DNA from: Gammaproteobacteria bacterium RIFCSPHIGHO2_12_FULL_37_34
GTDB lineage: Bacteria; Pseudomonadota; Gammaproteobacteria; DSM-16500
Length of the DNA: 10,800 bases
Assembly (NCBI GenBank): GCA_001801495.1
Contig: MGXW01000007.1
Location: forward strand, 268 to 11,067
Reading direction: 5' to 3'
Positions 1-5,078 of this stretch are shown here, in pieces. Within the stretch, counting starts at the first letter, position 1; each line of letters begins with the position of its first letter. The position numbers and the translations under genes were made by a program. The notes beneath the pieces are model-generated. The model was not told the DNA's origin. It saw nothing but the letters and a program-made list of their open reading frames with translations, and did not search any database.

Positions 1-72
1 CATATTGATTCATCATCCCTAAAAAGGCCACTAGAACAAACAGAAGAAATAATCAAAAGACCAAGAATATAA
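1..72 (+). CDS. Possible C-terminal tail of an unidentified protein (partial)
   Basis: The first plus-strand frame is open from the window edge to a TAA at 70-72, giving 23 residues that end in KRPLEQTEEIIKRPRI. The stop sits two bases before the nadE stop codon on the other strand, the tight tail-to-tail spacing expected of two convergent genes. The tail is polar and rich in Lys, Arg and Glu. No family can be named from so little. The other two plus frames are closed early. One minus-strand frame is also open here (downstream of nadE, with only TTG or ATT as start), so a minus-strand gene is an alternative. An open frame this short can occur by chance. Confidence 0.33.
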   Translation, partial: HIDSSSLKRPLEQTEEIIKRPRI

Positions 73-74
73 TT

Positions 75-1685
75 TTATTTAAACCCATTTGTTATTGGAT
101 AACGCCAATCTTTGCCAAACGATTTATAATTAATGCGAGGGCCGATAGCTGCTTGTCGACGCTTGTATTCATTCTTGTGAATCAAATGAATAACCTTAGC
201 TACGGTATGGCGATCAAACCCTTGGGCAATGATTTCATCTATACTCTGACCTCGATTAAGATAGGCGTGTAAAATGTTATCTAAAATAGAATAAGGCGGC
301 AGACAATCTTCATCTGTTTGGTTGGGCGCTAATTCAGCTGTTGGAGGACGATCAATGGTTCGCTGTGGGATGATGGGGGAGAGTTGATTGCGATAATCTG
401 CTAGTGAATAAACCATGGTTTTAGGTATGTCTTTTAGTACCGCAAAACCACCTGCCATGTCACCGTATATCGTACAATAACCAACAGCCAATTCACTACG
501 ATTACCGGTTGTTAAAACAAGATAACCAGATTGATTTGAGAGCGCCATCAATAAAACTGCGCGACAACGCGATTGAATATTTTCTTCAGTGCTATCTAAT
601 TTTTTTTTAGCGCATAGTGGTGCAAGTGAATCAAGAAAAGCTTGATAAGCAGGCTCAATAGAAATGATGTCGTATGGCACACCCAAATGATCAGCAATTG
701 CTATGCCATCTTCTAAGCTGATAGCTGCTGAATAACGTGAAGGCATCATAACTGCGCGCACACGATCTTTACCAAGCGCATCAACTGCGATAGCTAATGT
801 TAAAGCAGAATCAATACCACCAGAGACTCCAACGAGCACACCAGGAAATTTATTTTTTTCAATATAATCGTGTACACTTAATACGAGGCCTTGATAAATT
901 CTTTCCATTTGCGATGGAATAGAAATATCCCGTGCTTTTTTTTGTGTAGTTGAAAGATCAATATCGATTGGAAGTAATTTCTCTTTATAAAATCCAGCAA
1001 ATTGACAAAGCTCGCCTTCTTCATTGATGAGCATTGAGCCACCATCAAAAATAATTTCATCTTGCCCACCAACATGGTTAACATAAACGATTGGAATGCG
1101 ATATTGCTTAGCGTATGTTGATAAAATAGCAAGCCGCTTCTCATGTTTATCTGTTTCAAATGGCGAAGCATTTGTGACAACAATCAGTCTAGCGCCCGCT
1201 GCTATCGTTTGGGTAATAGGGCCTGCCTGCCATATATCTTCACAAATAACAAAACCAATTGGAATATTGTTAATGCATGCAACGTAAGGTTGTTGCCCAG
1301 GAATAAAATAACGATATTCATCAAACACACTGTAATTAGGTAAACATTGTTTAGCATATCGACCTAATACATGTTTATTGTGAATGAGCGCACAACTATT
1401 ATGTAGAATTTGTTCTTTTAAATAGGGATACCCAATGAGTGCGTACATATGATCGGTTTGTAAAATAAATTGTTCTGATGCTTGCCTTACATCTTCAAGA
1501 AAAGCAGGGCGCAACAACAAATCTTCTGGTGGATAACCAGTTAAACTAAGTTCTGGAAAAATGATGAAATCGCAAGCTAATTTTTCTCTAGCTTCTTGTA
1601 GTGCATGAATATGTTTTTGTAGATTACCCGCAATATCACCCACACAGAAATCAAGCTGAGCAAGAACAATGCGTATGTTGGTCAT
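75..1685 (-). CDS. nadE: Glutamine-dependent NAD+ synthetase
   Basis: Catalyses the last step of NAD+ synthesis: ATP-dependent amidation of nicotinate adenine dinucleotide, with ammonia taken from glutamine, in the cytosol. The 536 residues match the usual length of the compact bacterial glutamine-dependent form. Residues 1 to about 245 are a nitrilase-type glutaminase with the triad E45 (FPELS), K112 (YAKQCLPNY) and C148 (VICED). Residues from about 260 are the N-type ATP pyrophosphatase synthetase with the P-loop SGGIDS at 288-293 and the conserved TTGNRSELAVGYCTIYGD stretch. The start ATG overlaps the ygfZ stop codon (ATGA, 1682-1685), so translation is probably coupled to ygfZ; no strong ribosome binding site is seen. 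It carries a run of nine A (600-608, KKK) and one of eight A (936-943). It works downstream of the nicotinamidase encoded at 2607-3251. Identification is secure. Confidence 0.97.
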   Translation of the reverse strand: MTNIRIVLAQLDFCVGDIAGNLQKHIHALQEAREKLACDFIIFPELSLTGYPPEDLLLRPAFLEDVRQASEQFILQTDHMYALIGYPYLKEQILHNSCALIHNKHVLGRYAKQCLPNYSVFDEYRYFIPGQQPYVACINNIPIGFVICEDIWQAGPITQTIAAGARLIVVTNASPFETDKHEKRLAILSTYAKQYRIPIVYVNHVGGQDEIIFDGGSMLINEEGELCQFAGFYKEKLLPIDIDLSTTQKKARDISIPSQMERIYQGLVLSVHDYIEKNKFPGVLVGVSGGIDSALTLAIAVDALGKDRVRAVMMPSRYSAAISLEDGIAIADHLGVPYDIISIEPAYQAFLDSLAPLCAKKKLDSTEENIQSRCRAVLLMALSNQSGYLVLTTGNRSELAVGYCTIYGDMAGGFAVLKDIPKTMVYSLADYRNQLSPIIPQRTIDRPPTAELAPNQTDEDCLPPYSILDNILHAYLNRGQSIDEIIAQGFDRHTVAKVIHLIHKNEYKRRQAAIGPRINYKSFGKDWRYPITNGFK

Positions 1686-2548
1686 GCTGTAGAGCTCACT
1701 AATGTAATGTCATGAAAAAAACAAATCGTTTGATCATTTTTCAATAACAACTCACAGTTGTCCGCATCAATGTCGTTTAACACAATTAAAGTATAATAAT
1801 TATCTTTCTCTTGTGGGCAAGCATTTACAATCATACCAGCTAATAGTATAGCACGATCTTTTTGTTGATAAACATGAAACCCAGGAATAGGAATAATAGC
1901 GTGACAAATAATATGTGCATGATACAGTTGCTTTTTCAATTTACCACGATAATGCATGCGCGCAATGATTTCTTGCCCGGTATAGCAACCTTTATCAAAA
2001 CTAATTGCATTTAATTGAATGAGATTAATTTCATGAGGTAAAAATACTGCTGATATTTCGGGATAAATAGTTGGTATACCATTTGCAATATCAAGAAGAC
2101 GCCAGCTATTAATGGATAAATGATTTGTTGGATGATGTGATATGGTATCACTGATATATAAATACCTATTTTTTGATGGGATTTTAATGATAAAACCATT
2201 GTTGATTGCTGGCGCTTTCTCACTTACATAACCAACCACGCTAAAGTGTTCGCTGACATCAGTGAGTGAAACATTATAAAACACAGCGTATTTTTTAAAT
2301 GCAGCGAGTGTTAAGGCAATCATAGAAAAAGGCATCACACAATAGTAAGCCTCTTGAAAATAAGCAAGATAAAACAAACTGATGATACGCCCCTCTCGAT
2401 TGCAATGCGCCGCTAAACGACTTTCTTTTGTTGTGATTTCATCCATGTTACAAGTGAGTTGCCCTTGTAAAAATTTTTTTGCATCAGTACCGCTTACCTT
2501 GAGCACTCCGTTATCAGTAAGAGGTACAGTGATTGTATTTGCGTTCAT
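1682..2548 (-). CDS. ygfZ: tRNA-modifying / Fe-S cluster maintenance protein YgfZ
   Basis: A folate-binding protein of the GcvT-like YgfZ family, which in E. coli supports the activity and repair of certain iron-sulfur enzymes, including the tRNA thiomethylase MiaB; cytosolic. The family signature K-G-C-Y-x-G-Q-E is present as KGCYTGQE at residues 186-193, with the functionally important cysteine at C188, followed by IIARMHYRGK. The 288-residue product begins MNANTITVPL and the N-terminal TDAKKFLQGQLT matches the family pattern. The frame is open upstream to an ATG at 2608, but the extra 20 residues would run through the divergent promoter region and into the pncA start, so the ATG at 2548 is preferred. 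Only a weak ribosome binding site (AAGAT) precedes it. First gene of a two-gene unit with nadE. The central part is diverged, but the signature is intact. Confidence 0.9.
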   Translation of the reverse strand: MNANTITVPLTDNGVLKVSGTDAKKFLQGQLTCNMDEITTKESRLAAHCNREGRIISLFYLAYFQEAYYCVMPFSMIALTLAAFKKYAVFYNVSLTDVSEHFSVVGYVSEKAPAINNGFIIKIPSKNRYLYISDTISHHPTNHLSINSWRLLDIANGIPTIYPEISAVFLPHEINLIQLNAISFDKGCYTGQEIIARMHYRGKLKKQLYHAHIICHAIIPIPGFHVYQQKDRAILLAGMIVNACPQEKDNYYTLIVLNDIDADNCELLLKNDQTICFFHDITLVSSTA

Positions 2549-2575
2549 TGTAATCTTAATCCAATCTAGTATGAT
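2548..2575 (+). promoter_or_regulatory. Predicted sigma-70 promoter of pncA
   Basis: TTGTAA (2548-2553), a 16-bp spacer, then TATGAT (2570-2575; five of six consensus bases). Transcription would start near 2582, leaving a leader of about 25 bases before the pncA ATG at 2607. The -35 box touches the ygfZ start codon, so the promoter fits inside the short divergent gap. A weaker minus-strand candidate for ygfZ (TTTACA, 17-bp spacer, TAGATT) lies in the same gap. Prediction from consensus match only. Confidence 0.5.
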
Positions 2576-2606
2576 AATGTTCCCATGTAAAAAACGAGAT
2601 GAAAAC

Positions 2607-3251
2607 ATGCCGAAAAAAGCACTTATTATGGTTGATTTACAAAATGACTTTTGTCAAGGCGGTAGTTTAGCAGTTCCAGGAGCAGATGAAATCATTTCCT
2701 TAGCAAACCAGTTACAACCTCGTTTCGACCTTGTTATTGCTACAAAAGATTGGCACCCACAAGACCACACGAGCTTTGCTAGCAATCATCCAGGACATTC
2801 GGTTGGTGATCTTATAATGATCAATGGCATCTCACAAATTTTATGGCAAGATCATTGCGTGCAAAAAACATATGGCGCAGCATTCCATCCTCAGTTAAAT
2901 ACTCAACTAATAAAAAAAATCTTCTATAAAGGCACAGATAAAAACATTGATAGCTACAGTGCTTTTTTTGATAATGCCCATCGTCGTGCGACAGGGTTAA
3001 GCGATTATTTAAAAGAAGCACAGGTTGAGGATGTTTATATCATGGGTCTAGCAACAGATTATTGCGTTAAATATTCTTCTTTAGATGCAGTTCAACAAGG
3101 ATTTAACGTTTTCGTTATGATAGGAGCTTGCCGTGGAGTAGACTTACATCCTGGTGATAGCACTAAAGCTATTTACGACATGCAAACAGCTGGCGCTCAT
3201 ATCTTACAGACGAATGATTATAACCAGTTTAATATCTCAATGGGTTCGTGA
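2607..3251 (+). CDS. pncA: Nicotinamidase
   Basis: Hydrolyses nicotinamide to nicotinate and ammonia, feeding the Preiss-Handler route to NAD+ in the cytosol. The 214 residues equal the usual length of E. coli-type PncA. The isochorismatase-fold catalytic triad is visible: D10 (MVDLQNDF), K108 (FYKGTD) and C153 (ATDYCV). The metal ligands are D48 and H50 (KDWHPQDH) and H83. The D-S-Y-S-A-F-F motif follows the catalytic lysine. The frame is open far upstream, but that part is antisense to ygfZ; the ATG at 2607 gives MPKKALIMVD, the correct family N terminus, preceded by a modest purine-rich site (CGAGATG). It is divergent from ygfZ-nadE, and its last 34 bases overlap the 3' end of the convergent phosphatase gene. 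It carries a run of eight A at 2912-2919. Confidence 0.96.
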   Translation: MPKKALIMVDLQNDFCQGGSLAVPGADEIISLANQLQPRFDLVIATKDWHPQDHTSFASNHPGHSVGDLIMINGISQILWQDHCVQKTYGAAFHPQLNTQLIKKIFYKGTDKNIDSYSAFFDNAHRRATGLSDYLKEAQVEDVYIMGLATDYCVKYSSLDAVQQGFNVFVMIGACRGVDLHPGDSTKAIYDMQTAGAHILQTNDYNQFNISMGS

Positions 3252-3859
3252 ATATAACCATCTGCCTGCCAAGCGTAGGGATTCTCCCCTAACCCTATAT
3301 AACCATATAGGGCGACAACGGATTTTGTTCCGGCGCCTTTACTTGCAATTACATCTGTAATGGAATCACCAACGTATAAACAATCATTAGGTTTTTGCTT
3401 TAATAGCTTGCACGCATGAAGAATGGGGGCTGGATCAGGTTTATAGGTAGATAAAGAATCACCACATATTACACAACCGGCACGATGATTTAAATGTAAT
3501 ACTTTAAGTAGTGCTGTAGTATGCCTGGTTAGTTTATTCGTTACAATGCCCCAAGGAATATGATGATGCTCTAAATGAGTGAGCACCTGATCAATGCGAG
3601 GATAAAGGGGAGAATCTGTTAAATGTGTTTGATACAGATCTAAAAATCGTTCGCGTAACATCTTAAAATCCGGATGATCTTCTTCTATTCCTAATGTTTT
3701 TGTTAACATTATTTTAGATCCTAAGCTAATCATTGAGCGGAATGTTTGCAAAGCACATTCAGGGAGTTGAAATTCTTTACGAAATCGATTGATCACCCGT
3801 AATAAATCAGGCGCAGTATCAACCAAGGTACCATCTAAATCAAATAGAACGGCTTTCAT
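3218..3859 (-). CDS. mupP: HAD-family phosphatase, Gph/MupP type (likely N-acetylmuramate-6-phosphate phosphatase)
   Basis: A HAD-superfamily phosphatase of 213 residues. Motif I is DLDGT with nucleophile D7 and acid/base D9; motif II is T107 in VTNK; motif III is K140 in YKPDPAP; motif IV is GDSITD with D165 and D169. Residues 14-80 form the small helical cap typical of phosphoglycolate phosphatases. Automatic annotation would say gph. However, the gene directly follows ubiG with an ATGA overlap (3856-3859), the arrangement known for mupP in Pseudomonas, and the tail with LYGYI, NPYAWQAD and EPIEIL resembles MupP, as I recall it, more than E. coli Gph. MupP removes phosphate from MurNAc-6-P in the AnmK/MupP/AmgK/MurU peptidoglycan recycling route. 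The HAD assignment is certain; the substrate is inferred. Confidence 0.85.
   Translation of the reverse strand: MKAVLFDLDGTLVDTAPDLLRVINRFRKEFQLPECALQTFRSMISLGSKIMLTKTLGIEEDHPDFKMLRERFLDLYQTHLTDSPLYPRIDQVLTHLEHHHIPWGIVTNKLTRHTTALLKVLHLNHRAGCVICGDSLSTYKPDPAPILHACKLLKQKPNDCLYVGDSITDVIASKGAGTKSVVALYGYIGLGENPYAWQADGYIHEPIEILNWL
3293..3312. repeat. Perfect 8-bp inverted repeat (possible hairpin)
   Basis: CCCTATAT at 3293-3300 and its exact reverse complement at 3305-3312 are separated by a four-base loop AACC. The hairpin lies 41 bases beyond the pncA stop on the plus strand and inside the phosphatase gene, in the codons around LYGYI. No T run follows on either strand, so it does not look like an intrinsic terminator. 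It could be a stabilising structure at the 3' end of the pncA transcript, or chance. Confidence 0.35.
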
Positions 3860-4557
3860 GACTCTCGTCTAGCATAGAATAAATAATTAACAGAACAATC
3901 ATCGCTTAATCTAAATTGTTTGGTAAGTGGAGAATAAGTTATTCCTCGCATGTCGTGAGAAATTAATTTTGCTTGTCGAAGCCAAGTGCTTAGTTCAGAA
4001 GGACGAATAAATTTAGCATAATCGTGGGTATGTTTAGGCAATAGCTTGAGAAAATATTCCGCACCTAAAATAGCCAAAAAATAGGCTTTAGGACGACGAT
4101 TAATGGTAGAAAAGAAAAGATGGCCCCCTCGCTTCACTAATCTAGAGCAGGCTTGAATAATTGATAGTGGTTCTGGTACATGTTCTAGTATTTCTAAACA
4201 AGTGATCACATCATAACTTGCTGGTCGTTCCATTGCGATTGCTTCAGCAGATGAGCAAATATATTCTACTGTTGTTTTGGACTGTAATTGATGTAACGAG
4301 GCAACCTGAAGTACAGCGCTGCTTAAATCAATTCCAGTGACTATTGCACCTTCTTTTGCCATACTCTCAGCAAGTATCCCTCCACCACAACCAATATCCA
4401 TGATCTTTTTACCATTCAAATTTGTTTTTTCCTTTATATAACAAATTCTTATATTGTTAATATCATGTAAGGTTTTAAGAGGACCTGTTAAATCCCACCA
4501 ATGAGGGGCGAGGGAAGCAAAATGATCTAATTCTTGGGTTTCATAATTATGTTGCAT
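3856..4557 (-). CDS. ubiG: Ubiquinone biosynthesis O-methyltransferase UbiG
   Basis: SAM-dependent methyltransferase that performs both O-methylations in ubiquinone synthesis, acting at the inner face of the cytoplasmic membrane with the Ubi proteins. The 233 residues are close to the 240 of E. coli UbiG. The N-terminal DHFASLAPHWWDLTGPLKTL is the family hallmark. SAM motif I is DIGCGGG at 54-60, the acidic end of strand 2 is GIDLS at 75-79, and EILEHVPEP follows the third strand. The C-terminal ITYSPLTKQFRLSDDCSVNY matches the UbiG tail. It is the first gene of a two-gene unit with the HAD phosphatase, overlapping it by four bases. The ATG at 4557 has no convincing ribosome binding site, but it is the only start that gives the complete N terminus. 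A good promoter lies directly upstream. Confidence 0.96.
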   Translation of the reverse strand: MQHNYETQELDHFASLAPHWWDLTGPLKTLHDINNIRICYIKEKTNLNGKKIMDIGCGGGILAESMAKEGAIVTGIDLSSAVLQVASLHQLQSKTTVEYICSSAEAIAMERPASYDVITCLEILEHVPEPLSIIQACSRLVKRGGHLFFSTINRRPKAYFLAILGAEYFLKLLPKHTHDYAKFIRPSELSTWLRQAKLISHDMRGITYSPLTKQFRLSDDCSVNYLFYARRES

Positions 4558-4564
4558 AAGTATG

Positions 4565-4592
4565 CTGACGTAAGATAAGAAAACGATATAAT
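4565..4592 (+). promoter_or_regulatory. Predicted sigma-70 promoter of the 4631-pepN-fumC run
   Basis: CTGACG (4565-4570), a 16-bp spacer, and a perfect TATAAT (4587-4592). Transcription would start around 4599, about 30 bases before the ATG at 4631. The -10 box nearly coincides with the -10 box of the oppositely oriented ubiG promoter. Consensus-based prediction only. Confidence 0.55.
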
Positions 4593-4616
4593 AACGATTA
4601 TCTCATTTGTACTCAA
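4588..4616 (-). promoter_or_regulatory. Predicted sigma-70 promoter of ubiG
   Basis: Read on the minus strand: TTGAGT (4616-4611), an exact 17-bp spacer, then TATTAT (4593-4588). This gives a leader of about 25 bases before the ubiG ATG at 4557. Its -10 box overlaps the plus-strand TATAAT by five of six bases, so two polymerases could not open both promoters at once. Consensus-based prediction only. Confidence 0.55.
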
Positions 4617-4617
4617 T

Positions 4618-4624
4618 AAAAGGA
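4618..4624 (+). promoter_or_regulatory. Ribosome binding site deciding the start at 4631
   Basis: AAAAGGA, six bases before the ATG at 4631, is the clearest Shine-Dalgarno sequence in the window. It favours this ATG over the in-frame TTG at 4607 for the proline-rich exported protein. Confidence 0.7.
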
Positions 4625-4630
4625 ATTGGT

Positions 4631-5068
4631 ATGAATCAACGTTATATCGTAATGATTGTGGCTAGTTTTATTTCTCTTCACGCAATTGCTGAATCTATAC
4701 CGCCAAATGTTCAAATGCCGACAACACCAGTTGCAAAACAAATAAGCGAAGAAAAACAAACAACTATCGTTGATGATGGCGGCAGTTTAAAAATAATCGA
4801 GAAACCCATACCTTCTGTTTCTATTCCAATCAATCGTGCTGCTGTGCCTCCCCCGGCTGATGCAACACAAATAATGGAACAAAATAAAACAACCACTCAA
4901 TCACCTGCTTCTACTATTTCGCCAACTCAATCATCGACTTCCCAAACACCCTTTATCATTCAACCACCTCCATCACCGCCTCCACCTCCACCTCCGGTTG
5001 AATTTAAACAATTCTCTCCACTACCTGAATCTATTTCGGGTAACCCATCTACTCCAGCCAACCGATGA
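4631..5068 (+). CDS. Small exported proline-rich protein of unknown function
   Basis: I do not recognise a family. The 145-residue product starts with a classical signal peptide: MNQR, a hydrophobic core YIVMIVASFISLH, and a likely cleavage site after AIA (residue 20), giving a periplasmic or secreted protein. The mature part has no clear domain and no cysteine. It contains one short ordered-looking stretch (TTIVDDGGSLKIIEKP, 44-59), then low-complexity sequence rich in Pro, Ser, Thr and Gln, with a polyproline run PPPSPPPPPPP at 112-122. The start at 4631 is chosen because AAAAGGA lies six bases upstream and because it gives the signal peptide; a TTG eight codons earlier is in frame but less likely. 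It is first in a tight run with pepN (10-bp gap). The polyproline run suggests dependence on elongation factor P and a flexible spacer or wall-spanning role (inference). Confidence 0.82.
   Translation: MNQRYIVMIVASFISLHAIAESIPPNVQMPTTPVAKQISEEKQTTIVDDGGSLKIIEKPIPSVSIPINRAAVPPPADATQIMEQNKTTTQSPASTISPTQSSTSQTPFIIQPPPSPPPPPPPVEFKQFSPLPESISGNPSTPANR
4964..4996 (+). repeat. CCN-CCN proline codon repeat
   Basis: Eleven consecutive codons, ten of them CCA, CCT or CCG and one TCA, including an alternating CCT/CCA unit at 4979-4993. The six-base periodicity could allow length change by slippage, always in multiples that keep the frame if whole codons are gained or lost. It encodes the polyproline run of the exported protein. 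Confidence 0.6.
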
Positions 5069-5078
5069 ACAGAATTAA

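Noticed and set aside
878..1343. Several short frames on both strands within nadE
   Set aside because: All overlap the well-supported glutaminase domain of nadE and have neither motifs nor start signals.
2382..2606. N-terminal extension of pncA by 75 codons
   Set aside because: The extension is antisense to the ygfZ N terminus and the known nicotinamidase N terminus begins at MPKKALIMVD; the promoter also falls inside the extension.
2549..2608. ygfZ starting 20 codons earlier at the ATG ending at 2608
   Set aside because: It would overlap the pncA start codon and the divergent promoters, and the extra residues have no family match; the ATG at 2548 gives the usual YgfZ start.
3293..3312. Intrinsic terminator for pncA
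   Set aside because: The stem is perfect but half of it is A-T pairs and no T tract follows on either strand, so it is listed only as an inverted repeat.
4584..4602. Fur-box-like 19-mer overlapping the divergent promoters
   Set aside because: Only about 12 of 19 positions match GATAATGATAATCATTATC without gaps. In such AT-rich promoter DNA this is weak, and the match is largely explained by the two -10 boxes.
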